From Sinomonas sp. R1AF57 (GTDB lineage Bacteria; Actinomycetota; Actinomycetes; Actinomycetales; Micrococcaceae): a stretch of DNA of 64,000 nucleotides. Positions 19,282-27,016 of the stretch are shown here, piece by piece (the first letter of the stretch is position 1; each line of letters opens with the position of its first letter). The stretch lies in the NCBI RefSeq assembly GCF_002224485.1, contig NZ_CP022463.1, forward strand, positions 1,832,817-1,896,816. Direction: 5' to 3'. The position numbers and the translations under genes are program-made. The notes under the pieces are model-generated. The model was not told the DNA's origin. It made no database searches and was given only the letters and a program-made list of their open reading frames with translations.

Positions 19282-20121
19282 TCACCACGGGCGGTCGACG
19301 GGCGCAGCCGGCGGGTTCTGCAGGTAGTCCCGCCGCTGGTCCCCCTCGGAGCGCTCCTGCTGGCCCGCCTCCGAGGAGCGCTCGAGCGCGTCCACCCGAC
19401 CGTCCTGGGCCTGCTGCTCCGGGGTGCGGGGCGGTGCGGCACTGGGCTGGGACTGCGGCGGCGTCCCCTGCCCCGGCTGCTGGCTCTGGTTCCCGCTGGC
19501 CTGCTCCTCGGCGCGCTTGCGCTCGAGGCGGTCGCGTGCCTCGCCGAGCCGGTCTCCCTGCTGCTGCTGGTTCTGTGGGCTGTCAGGTTCGAAGCAGCCC
19601 TCGGGGGCCTGCTTGATGACCGTCGCGGCGTCGGCATACAGCCGGTCGGCCGACACCGCGTCCCCGCCGTCGCGCGCGGCGTCCCCGAGCTTCTCCGTGG
19701 CCAGGACGAGGTTCACGCGGATCGTGCATTCGTCGTCGCTGCCGGTGCGGCGCAGGGCCTCCTCGAACGCGGAGCGCGCCCCGGCGAAGTCCCCGGCGAG
19801 GACGAGGGCATCGCCGCGCGCGAAGTGGGACTTGTGGGTCTCGACGACATCGGCCGTGCCCATCCAGTCAGCGGCCCCGGAGACGCCTGAGCCGTCCTTC
19901 GCGTCGTAGGCCCAGATCGCCTGCTGCGCGGCGGCGGACATCGTCAGGAGCTTGGCCGCGACCACGAGGGCGAGGAGCACGAAGGGGAATCCCCAGGAGA
20001 GCAGGCGCGCGCGTCGGCGGAGCCGGGCGGCCCGGGCCCCGTCGGTCTCGCGGGGCTGCGCTCCCCCGGGTCCGCTCCGTTCGGGGGCCGGGGCCTTCCG
20101 TCTCCGGTCCAGGAGTGTCAT
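19282..20121 (-). CDS. Membrane-anchored TPR-like protein of the MoxR/VWA locus
   Basis: A 279-residue protein. A basic cytoplasmic start (MTLLDRRRKAPAPERSG...RLRRRARLL) leads to one membrane helix near residues 41-60 (WGFPFVLLALVVAAKLL). A helical domain (about 75-175: HFARGDALVLAGDFAGARSAFEEALRRTGSDDECTIRVNLVLATEKLGDAA) looks like one or two TPR units. The C-terminal 100 residues are Gln/Pro/Glu-rich and probably disordered. ATG 20121 overlaps the stop of the preceding VWA gene (ATGA). Such TPR-bearing proteins are common last members of MoxR-VWA operons; its own function is unknown. Confidence 0.8.
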   Translation of the reverse strand: MTLLDRRRKAPAPERSGPGGAQPRETDGARAARLRRRARLLSWGFPFVLLALVVAAKLLTMSAAAQQAIWAYDAKDGSGVSGAADWMGTADVVETHKSHFARGDALVLAGDFAGARSAFEEALRRTGSDDECTIRVNLVLATEKLGDAARDGGDAVSADRLYADAATVIKQAPEGCFEPDSPQNQQQQGDRLGEARDRLERKRAEEQASGNQSQQPGQGTPPQSQPSAAPPRTPEQQAQDGRVDALERSSEAGQQERSEGDQRRDYLQNPPAAPVDRPW

Positions 20122-21116
20122 GGCTTCTCCCTCCGCCGCGGCCTGAGCTCTGCGAGCGCTGCGCCCGATCGGACCACTTCGGCCAGGACGAGGGCGAACC
20201 CCGCGAGGGCGAAGGCCCAGTACAGCTCGAAGCGGCCGAACAGGCCGGATTCCTCGCTCGCCTTGAGCGCACCCGGCTGCGCCTCGACGAGCGCGGCGTC
20301 CACCGCATCCCCGGGCGCCCGGTGCACGTACGGGACGCCCAGCTGGCCCGCGATGCCGCGCAGCGCGCCCTCGTCGATCCTGCTGAGCGCGTCGGCCCCC
20401 GTGGTGGGGTCCTTGATGTAGCCGGTGTTCTCGCTCTCGCGCGGCGAGTTCTCCAGCATCCGGCCGCCGGACTCCGTCCCGTAGCCCAGGACGGCGCCGC
20501 CGCTGATGAGGCTGCGGTCGATCCCGAAGGGGGCCGCGGGCTGCGGGCTCGTCTGCTCGCCGTCCCCGAGGTAGAACACGATGCGCGCCCGCTCGGGCGA
20601 GTCGTGGGCTGAGGCCTCGAGGCGGGCCTTGAGCACGTCCGCTCCGGCGGAGATGCTCGAGCCCTTCGAGTACAGGTAGTAGGCCGGGCGCATGACGTCG
20701 GCCGTCGCCTCGAGCGCGGCGGTGTCGGTGGTGAGGGGCATCCGGACCGCACCCTTCGTGTCGAACGTGAGGACGGCGAACTTGGCGCCTGCGAGCCGGT
20801 CGGCGATCGCCTCCATGTCCGCCCGCACGCCGTCGAGGCGCGGCCTGCCGCCGTAGTCCTCGGCGGAGGCGCTCGTGGTGAGGTCCACGACGAAGAACAC
20901 GTTGAGGTCGTTGACGGCGCCCTGCGCCTCGGCCCCGGGGATGCCGGGGCGCCAGGCGGCAGCAACGAGGCACACGGCGAGGACGCTGCGCAGCACCCAC
21001 GGGGTCCGCGGGCGGCCGGACCGGACGGCCCGGAACGCTGCCCAGCCCACGAGGCCGAGGATGATCAGGCTCAGGGCCAGGGCCGCCCACCACGGCACGA
21101 CGGGGAGCACGGTCAT
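20118..21116 (-). CDS. VWA-domain membrane protein (variant MIDAS)
   Basis: A 332-residue protein with N-terminal membrane helices (WAALALSLIILGLVGWAAF and TPWVLRSVLAVCLVAAAW), a von Willebrand A domain from about residue 70, and a C-terminal helix (YWAFALAGFALVLAEVV). The metal-ion site reads D-L-T-T-S (VVDLTTSAS) where the usual form is D-x-S-x-S; Thr can also ligate metal, so activity may be retained. ATG 21116 overlaps the previous stop by four bases. The batA/batB-like layout suggests an envelope complex chaperoned by the MoxR ATPase. Confidence 0.85.
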   Translation of the reverse strand: MTVLPVVPWWAALALSLIILGLVGWAAFRAVRSGRPRTPWVLRSVLAVCLVAAAWRPGIPGAEAQGAVNDLNVFFVVDLTTSASAEDYGGRPRLDGVRADMEAIADRLAGAKFAVLTFDTKGAVRMPLTTDTAALEATADVMRPAYYLYSKGSSISAGADVLKARLEASAHDSPERARIVFYLGDGEQTSPQPAAPFGIDRSLISGGAVLGYGTESGGRMLENSPRESENTGYIKDPTTGADALSRIDEGALRGIAGQLGVPYVHRAPGDAVDAALVEAQPGALKASEESGLFGRFELYWAFALAGFALVLAEVVRSGAALAELRPRRREKP

Positions 21117-22090
21117 GAGCGGACCCTCCAGAGCCCGAGCGCGAGGACGGCGCCGGAGGCGAGGGCGATGCCGAGGGGCACGTCGGGGTGGTCCGCGACC
21201 AGGCCCTGGGCGGAGCCGCGGGTCGCGGTGGCCTCGCTCGCCTGGATCTGTCCGATGATGGTGCGCGCCGCCGTCGCGCTGCGGAGGGGGAAGTAGGCGC
21301 CCCCGGTCGACTCGGCGGAGTCGCGCAGCTCGCGTGCCTCCGTCTCGGCGATCCCGCCGCCGAAGTCCGCGGGATTGAGCGCGAAGACGCGCACGGCCTT
21401 CTCCTTCGCGAGGTCGGTGGCCTGCGCGAGCGTGAAGATCGGCTTGCCGGCGAGGTAGTTGTCCGTGGAGAAGATCACCGAACGGGAGCGCTTCTCGGTG
21501 GCCAGCTTCGGGAAGTCCTGGACGCACGAGGCCAGGCCGTCGCCGATGAGGGAGGTCCCGCGCCCCTGCCACGTCCCCTCGAAGAAGGCCGGGTCGGAGC
21601 TGCGCCGGTCGAAGGCGGCGCGGGCGCGCTGGAGCTGCTCCTCGATGTACGAGTAGTCGTCGGTGAGCGGGAAGACCTGCACGCCGCTGCCGTCGAAGAT
21701 CGTCATGCCGATCCGTTCCCCGCGGAAATCCCTGACCATGCCGGCGAACACGTCCACGATGGCCGAGTCGGCGCGGCTCATGGACCCCGAGGTGTCGAGG
21801 CACAGGATGATGTCCCGGCTGCGCTCCTCGGGCCGCTGCGAGGACGTCAGCACCGGGCGGGCGGCAGCGAAGAGGAGCGCGCCCGCGAGGACCAGGGCGG
21901 CGAGGACGACGGCGGCAAGCCAGAAGCGCTGCCTCCTCACCAGGCGCTGGTAGCTGGTCAGGGAGGCGAGCCGGTCGCCGTGGGCGACCGGAACGGCGTC
22001 GTGCGTGCCACGGCGGCGCAGCGCGACCACGACGGCGCCCACGATCGCGAGCGCCCCGGGGACCAGGAGCCAGGCGGCCATCAGCTCCAT
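21113..22090 (-). CDS. VWA-domain membrane protein (canonical MIDAS)
   Basis: A 325-residue BatA-like protein. Two membrane helices lie at about residues 8-25 and 57-80. The VWA domain starts at IILCLDTSGSM (D-T-S-G-S, intact metal-ion-dependent adhesion site) and includes RIGMTIFDGSGVQVFPLTDD, SVIFSTDNYLAG and VRVFALNPADFG. A final helix near residues 300-320 anchors the C-terminus. ATG 22090 overlaps the upstream stop by ten bases; no strong ribosome binding site is seen, so coupling is likely. Confidence 0.88.
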   Translation of the reverse strand: MELMAAWLLVPGALAIVGAVVVALRRRGTHDAVPVAHGDRLASLTSYQRLVRRQRFWLAAVVLAALVLAGALLFAAARPVLTSSQRPEERSRDIILCLDTSGSMSRADSAIVDVFAGMVRDFRGERIGMTIFDGSGVQVFPLTDDYSYIEEQLQRARAAFDRRSSDPAFFEGTWQGRGTSLIGDGLASCVQDFPKLATEKRSRSVIFSTDNYLAGKPIFTLAQATDLAKEKAVRVFALNPADFGGGIAETEARELRDSAESTGGAYFPLRSATAARTIIGQIQASEATATRGSAQGLVADHPDVPLGIALASGAVLALGLWRVRS

Positions 22091-22548
22091 TGGCCCACCA
22101 CCGTCCGCGCGGCCTCGATCGAGGCCCGGGCGTCCGCCTCGCCGTCCCGCGAGAACTCGCCGGGGTAGAAGTGCTCGACGGCGGCGGCGACTGCGGGCGT
22201 GGACTGTTCGCGGAGCTCGTCCAGGGTCATGCGGGAGGCCCGGACCCCGGTGACCTCCTGCACGAAGCCGCGCACGATCCGGGACATCTCCTGGGCGGCG
22301 GTCCGGGGGCCGATCTCCCCGAGGTCGAGGAGGGCGGCGACCTGGTCGATCTCCCCGAGGTACTTGCGCCGCAGGCCCACGGGCGCGTGGAAGCGCGGAA
22401 TCGGGACGTCGCGGCCGAGCCGCGGCGCGCGCGTGCTCGAGACCGCGTACCACACCCACGCGAGGGCGGCGGCGACGAGGGCGAGTCCGAGGAAGAGCCA
22501 GAACCCGGAGTAGCCCAGCGGCCCGTAGAAGCCCGGATCAGCGCCCAC
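22081..22548 (-). CDS. Small membrane protein of the MoxR/VWA locus
   Basis: A 155-residue protein with one N-terminal membrane helix (residues about 14-37: SGFWLFLGLALVAAALAWVWYAV) and a cytosolic helical part (YLGEIDQVAALLDLGEIGPRTAAQEMSRIVRGFVQEVTGVRASRMTLDELREQ). It occupies the slot held by DUF4381-like proteins in comparable operons, but I do not claim the family. It overlaps the DUF58 gene by 11 bp and the following VWA gene by 10 bp. Confidence 0.75.
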   Translation of the reverse strand: MGADPGFYGPLGYSGFWLFLGLALVAAALAWVWYAVSSTRAPRLGRDVPIPRFHAPVGLRRKYLGEIDQVAALLDLGEIGPRTAAQEMSRIVRGFVQEVTGVRASRMTLDELREQSTPAVAAAVEHFYPGEFSRDGEADARASIEAARTVVGQWS

Positions 22549-23422
22549 GGCGGTGCCTCTCGAGCAGCCGGAAGATCGCCGGCAGGACCCCGTCGACCGA
22601 GTCGACGTGGCCCTCGACGATTCCCAGACGGGTCAGGAGCGCCTCGCGGCGGGCGTTCCGCTCCTCCACGAGCCGGCGGTACTCGGCCAGGACGTCCCCG
22701 GCGTCGGCCAGCAGGCTCAGGAGCACTCCCCCGTCCGCCACGTCGTAGCTGCGGCGGGGTGCGTCCGGCCCCGCGAGCTCGGCGTCCCGGACCGTGAGCC
22801 ACAGGATCTCGTGCTGCGCGGCGAGGCGCCTGATGAGGGCCTCGTCCTCGTCGTCGAGGGCGGCCTCGTCCGCGACGACGACGAGCAGGGTCCGCTGCGC
22901 CACCGTCTTTGCGACGTGGGCGAGCTGCGCTGTCAGGTCGCTGCGGCCCCCGTCGGGCGCGACCGCTCCGTCGACCCGGCGCAGGAGGACTTCGAGGTGG
23001 GCCTCCCCGCCGCGCGGCGGAAGGCTCGAGGAGGATTCCGCGTCTCCCGAGACGAGCGCGATGTGGTCGCCGTGCCGGTGGGCCAGGTAGCCCAGCACCC
23101 CCAGCGCCATGACGGCGACGTCCTTCTTCGCGTCCCCGCCGCGGGAGACGGCGGCCATGTTGCGGCCTGTGTCGGCGACGAGGAGGACGGTCTGCCGCCG
23201 CACGGCGGCGTAGCGCTTGACGAGCGGCGACCCGTAGCGCGCCGAGGCCTTCCAGTCGATGTCGCGCACCTCGTCCCCGGCGGTGTAGGCCCGCAGGTCG
23301 TCGAAGTCGAGGCTCCTGCCGCGGAACACCGAGCCGTACTCGCCGTCTAGCATGGTCCGGGCCCTGCGGTGGGCCACGATGAACATGCGCGACTTGACCT
23401 TTGCGACGAGGCTCGTGGTCAT
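22538..23422 (-). CDS. DUF58 protein of the MoxR/VWA locus
   Basis: A 294-residue DUF58 protein. The family signature is clear: GEYGSVFRGRSLDFDDLRAYTAGDEVRDIDWKASARYGSPLVKRYA near residues 27-72. Beyond it lies a VWA-like fold (TVLLVADTGRNMAAVSRGG...). DUF58 proteins almost always sit beside MoxR ATPases and are thought to be their partners. ATG 23422 lies 7 bp after the moxR stop, with AGGA in between. It has no N-terminal membrane segments, unlike longer DUF58 proteins. Confidence 0.88.
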   Translation of the reverse strand: MTTSLVAKVKSRMFIVAHRRARTMLDGEYGSVFRGRSLDFDDLRAYTAGDEVRDIDWKASARYGSPLVKRYAAVRRQTVLLVADTGRNMAAVSRGGDAKKDVAVMALGVLGYLAHRHGDHIALVSGDAESSSSLPPRGGEAHLEVLLRRVDGAVAPDGGRSDLTAQLAHVAKTVAQRTLLVVVADEAALDDEDEALIRRLAAQHEILWLTVRDAELAGPDAPRRSYDVADGGVLLSLLADAGDVLAEYRRLVEERNARREALLTRLGIVEGHVDSVDGVLPAIFRLLERHRRGR

Positions 23423-23429
23423 GGCGTTC

Positions 23430-24449
23430 CTAGGGGGTCTGGACAGCGGCGATGATCGCGTCCACGACGGTCTCGACGGGGACCTGCTCGGCGACAGCCT
23501 CGAAGCCGAGGATGATGCGGTGCCGCAGGACCCGGTGCGCGAGGGACTTGACGTCCTCCGGCACCACGTAGTCCCGGCCCGCGAGCAGCGCCGCGGCGCG
23601 CGCGGCGGCGCTGAAGGCGATCGAGGCCCGCGGGCTCGCCCCGAACTCGATGAACCGCGCGAGCCGGGGCTCGATGTAGGTCTCGGCGTGCCGGGTCACG
23701 TAGGCGAGGCCGACGATGTAGCGGGTGATGGCCGGGTCAAGGTACACCCGCCGTGCGGCGTCCTGGAGGGCGCGCACGTCCTCGAGCGTGGCCGCGGGCG
23801 CGACAGCCCGTCCCGGGGCGTAGACCCCGCGGTCCATCCGGTGCAGGACCTCGGCCTCCTGCTCGGGGCTCGGGTAGTCCAGGACGTCCTTGAGCATGAA
23901 CCGGTCCATCTGGGCCTCGGGCAGACGGTAGGTGCCCTCGTGCTCGATCGGGTTCTGGGTTGCCAGGACGAGGAAGGGCTCGGGGAGGCGGTGGACTTGG
24001 CCGCCGATACTGGTCTGCCGCTCCTGCATCGCCTCGAGCATGGCGCTCTGGGTCTTCGCGCTCGAGCGGTTGATCTCGTCGAGCAGCACGATGTTCGCGT
24101 GGACGGGTCCGAGCTGGGTCGTGAAGCTCGCGTCCCGGGCGTCGTAGACCTGCGTTCCGACGATGTCGCTGGGCAGGAGGTCCGGGGTGCACTGGATCCG
24201 GCTGAAGGATGCCTGCACGGACTCGGCGAGGGTGGCCGCAGCGGTGGTCTTGGCGAGGCCGGGGACGGATTCGAGGAGGACGTGGCCGCCGGTGAGCAGG
24301 CCGATGAGCAGGGTCTCCCGCAGCCGTTCCTGCCCCACCACCTTGGCCTCGAACTGGGCCGTCACGGCGGCGATCACCTCGGCAGAGCGCGCGAGCTCAT
24401 GCGCGGCGAGCGGCGCGTTCGCCTCGGCGGTGTCGGCAGAAGTCGGCAC
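23430..24449 (-). CDS. MoxR-family AAA+ ATPase
   Basis: A 339-residue MoxR ATPase, a chaperone-like AAA+ protein that with VWA partners is thought to promote metal insertion or assembly of target proteins. Motifs: VVGQERLRETLLIGLLTGGHVLLESVPGLAKTTAA (Walker A variant GLAKT), NIVLLDEINRSSAKTQSAMLEAMQERQ (Walker B plus following helix), LATQNPIEHEGTYRLPEAQMDRFM (sensor 1 and Arg finger). GTG 24449 is favoured by an AGGGGGA site five bases upstream; ATG 24515, one base after the ROK stop codon, is a possible longer coupled start. It heads the five downstream overlapping genes. Confidence 0.9.
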   Translation of the reverse strand: MPTSADTAEANAPLAAHELARSAEVIAAVTAQFEAKVVGQERLRETLLIGLLTGGHVLLESVPGLAKTTAAATLAESVQASFSRIQCTPDLLPSDIVGTQVYDARDASFTTQLGPVHANIVLLDEINRSSAKTQSAMLEAMQERQTSIGGQVHRLPEPFLVLATQNPIEHEGTYRLPEAQMDRFMLKDVLDYPSPEQEAEVLHRMDRGVYAPGRAVAPAATLEDVRALQDAARRVYLDPAITRYIVGLAYVTRHAETYIEPRLARFIEFGASPRASIAFSAAARAAALLAGRDYVVPEDVKSLAHRVLRHRIILGFEAVAEQVPVETVVDAIIAAVQTP

Positions 24450-24516
24450 AGATTCCCCCTCGAGTGCACGGTGGGAGGGCCCGTGCGCGGAGCTCGCGGC
24501 CCTCGTGTGTTCCATG

Positions 24517-25776
24517 CTACCCGCCCAGCAGGAGGCGCTCAGCGCGCGGGGCGAGGGCCCGCTCGAGGACGAGGCACGCGGCGCCGACCGCACCGACGTC
24601 GTCGCCGAGGCCGGTCCCCATCAGCTCCACGCGGTAGATCCCCCGCGTGGCGAGGAGCTCGTTGACCATGTCGGGCATGACGGAGAGGCAGAAGTCCGCG
24701 ACCGGTTCCCAGAACGGGCCGCCGAACACCATGCGCTCGACGTCGAGCATGTTGCCCACCACCGCCGCCGCCCATGCGAGGTTACGTGCGGCGGCACGGA
24801 GGATCTCCACGGCCCGCTCGTCCCCGGCGTTGACGAGCTCGCACAGTCGGGCGAAGGCCTTCTGGAAGTCGGGTGCCGTGGGGTCCTGCGGGAGCGGCGG
24901 CAGGACCCCCGCGTCGATGGCCTCGCCGACGATGCGGACGGGTTCGAGCACGGTCGCGATCGTCCCGCGCATGCCGCAGCCGTCGAAGCAGGGGGGACCG
25001 TCGGGGTCCACGATGATGTGCCCGATCTCGCCGACATTGCCGGAACTGCCGCGGTAGATCTCGCCGTTGAGGGCCAGGCCGCAGCCCAGGCCCGTGCCGA
25101 GGTAGAAGAAGGCGAACGTCTCGGACCCACCGGGGCCCCCGGCCCAGATCTCGGCGACCGCTGCGCTCGTGACGTCCTTGTCCATGGTCGTCTCGATGCC
25201 AGTGGCCTCCTGGACCATCTCCTGGAGCGGGACGTCGACCCAGCCGCGCAGGAGCGGCGGCCCGACGACGGCTCCGCGGTCAAGGTCGATGGGGCCGGGG
25301 GCGGCGACCCCGATGCCGCCGACGAGCGCGCGTGGCACGCCCGAGGTGGTGATGAGCCGCCCGACGCACTCCGCGATCGCCTCGACGATCTCCTCGGGCT
25401 CGTGCGAGCGGGGCGTCAGGAAGGTCTCCTTGGCGACGATGGCACCGACGAGGTCGAGGAGGACGAGCGTGATGATGCTCGGGTCCAGGTGGACCCCGAC
25501 GGCATACATGCCCTGGGGGTTGAGCCGCAGGATGGTCCGCGGCTTCCCCGGGCCGCTGCCCTCCTTGCCTGCCTCGAAGATGAGGCCCTGGTCGAGGAGG
25601 CGGCGGGAGATGTTCGAGATGGTCTGCGGCGAGAGCCCCACGATCTGGGCGAGTTCCACACGGCTGAGCCCTGACTCCGAGCGGCGGATGGCATCGACGA
25701 TCACCGTGAGGTTGAAGTCCCCCATCCGCGGCAGGTTCGTCCCCCGGCGGGCAGCGGGCTGACGTGGCTCCGTCAC
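24517..25776 (-). CDS. ROK-family regulator with altered zinc motif
   Basis: A 419-residue ROK protein with an N-terminal winged helix (about residues 20-75: GLSRVELAQIVGLSPQTISNISRRLLDQGLIFEAGKEGSGPGKP) and a sugar-kinase-like domain (VGGIGVAAPGPID, FYLGTGLGCGLALNGEIYRGSSGNVGEIGH). The usual zinc signature C-x-C-G-x-x-G-C is here C-F-D-G-C-G-M-R-G-T, so the first Cys is displaced and the last replaced by Thr. Family members repress or activate sugar genes, but no sugar genes are adjacent. It ends one base before a possible moxR start, so it may be transcribed with the MoxR/VWA operon. Confidence 0.88.
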   Translation of the reverse strand: MTEPRQPAARRGTNLPRMGDFNLTVIVDAIRRSESGLSRVELAQIVGLSPQTISNISRRLLDQGLIFEAGKEGSGPGKPRTILRLNPQGMYAVGVHLDPSIITLVLLDLVGAIVAKETFLTPRSHEPEEIVEAIAECVGRLITTSGVPRALVGGIGVAAPGPIDLDRGAVVGPPLLRGWVDVPLQEMVQEATGIETTMDKDVTSAAVAEIWAGGPGGSETFAFFYLGTGLGCGLALNGEIYRGSSGNVGEIGHIIVDPDGPPCFDGCGMRGTIATVLEPVRIVGEAIDAGVLPPLPQDPTAPDFQKAFARLCELVNAGDERAVEILRAAARNLAWAAAVVGNMLDVERMVFGGPFWEPVADFCLSVMPDMVNELLATRGIYRVELMGTGLGDDVGAVGAACLVLERALAPRAERLLLGG

Positions 25777-25861
25777 TGGGTCCTCTCTGCAGTTCAGGGC
25801 GTGTCTAGAAGTACGTTACCCCGTGCGGCACACAGGAGGGCACAAGGACTCTGGCGTGCGC

Positions 25862-27007
25862 TCAGCCGCGCCGCATGGATCTGGTGACCGTGAACTTCCT
25901 GTTCCGCCCCATGACCTCAGTGGGTCCGACCTGCGCCTGCAGCGCGCGGCGGTAGTCCAGATGGGTGTTGAAGACGCACCAGAGCTCGCCGCCGGGCCGC
26001 AGCAGCCTGGCGGCGGCCGCGATGAGCTTGAGTCCCGCCCCCGCGTGGACGCTGGCACCGAGGTGGAAGGGCGGGTTGAGGAGCACGACGTCGGCGCTCG
26101 CCTCGCCCAGCTGCGCCGCGGCGTCGTCGTGCTCGACGGCGACCCTGCCGGCGAGCGCGTTGGCCTCCATCGTCGCGCGCGCGGAGCGGACGGCCGCCGC
26201 GGACCTGTCGGTGGCCACCACCTCGGCGGACGGGTGACGGAGCGCGTAGGCCGCCGCGAGCGCCCCGGTGCCGCAGCCGAGGTCGACCGCCCGCCCCGAT
26301 GGCATGCGGTCCACGAAGCCGAGGAGGAAGCGCGTGCCGATGTCGATCCGTGGCCCCGCGAACGCGGCGCCGTGCGCGCAGACGGTGAGGCCCACGTCGT
26401 CGTGCGCCGCGCAGACCGGGAAGGGCGGCCGGTCGGGAACGGTCAGGGGCCCCGACGCGGTGAGGAGCCGGGACTTCTGCGCGGCGAGGCCTGCGGAGAC
26501 CTCGCCGAAATGACTGCGGAGCATGTCGTTCATGGCCAGGCTCATGTGCTTGATCCGCCCGCCGGCGATGAACGTGACGTCCGGCGCCGACCAGCGGGCG
26601 ACGGCGTCGGCCACCTCGTCGAGCTCGGCGAGGCCGCGGGGAAGCTGGGCGAGGACGAGCCGTGCGCCAGCCAGCAGCGACGGGCCGAGTTCGCAGGGCA
26701 CGAAGGTCCCGGAGAGCCTGAGCGCGTCGGCGTTGCGGGCGAGGGCTGCGCGGCCGGTCACGAGGTCCTGGTGGACGCGCAGGCCGCGCAGGCCCGCGGC
26801 GGCGAGCTGGAGGGTCAGCGCGCCGTACGCGTCCCCCACCACGGCGACGTCACCGCCGGCGAGCCCCCGTGCGGCCGCCTCGCCGAGCCCGCGCGTTGCG
26901 AGGAGCCTGTCCGTCGCGTCGTAGGCCTGGAGGTTCTCCGCTTCGACGTCGGGGAAGCGCCGGAGCGCCTCGAAGGGGAAGGGCGCCGGGGCGGGGTGGT
27001 CGTGCAC
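25862..27007 (-). CDS. Class I SAM-dependent methyltransferase (RsmC/RlmG-like)
   Basis: A 381-residue protein with two tandem Rossmann-like halves as in the rRNA guanine-N2 methyltransferases RsmC/RlmG. The C-terminal half is catalytic: AVDLGCGTGALAAAYAL (SAM-binding motif I, about residue 240) and VVLLNPPFHLGA (N-P-P-F motif IV that positions the exocyclic amine). The N-terminal half looks degenerate, as in that family. The start is GTG 27007, 9 bp after the upstream oxidoreductase stop, so the two are likely co-transcribed. The target rRNA base cannot be assigned. Confidence 0.82.
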   Translation of the reverse strand: MHDHPAPAPFPFEALRRFPDVEAENLQAYDATDRLLATRGLGEAAARGLAGGDVAVVGDAYGALTLQLAAAGLRGLRVHQDLVTGRAALARNADALRLSGTFVPCELGPSLLAGARLVLAQLPRGLAELDEVADAVARWSAPDVTFIAGGRIKHMSLAMNDMLRSHFGEVSAGLAAQKSRLLTASGPLTVPDRPPFPVCAAHDDVGLTVCAHGAAFAGPRIDIGTRFLLGFVDRMPSGRAVDLGCGTGALAAAYALRHPSAEVVATDRSAAAVRSARATMEANALAGRVAVEHDDAAAQLGEASADVVLLNPPFHLGASVHAGAGLKLIAAAARLLRPGGELWCVFNTHLDYRRALQAQVGPTEVMGRNRKFTVTRSMRRG

Positions 27008-27016
27008 CCGTCCACC

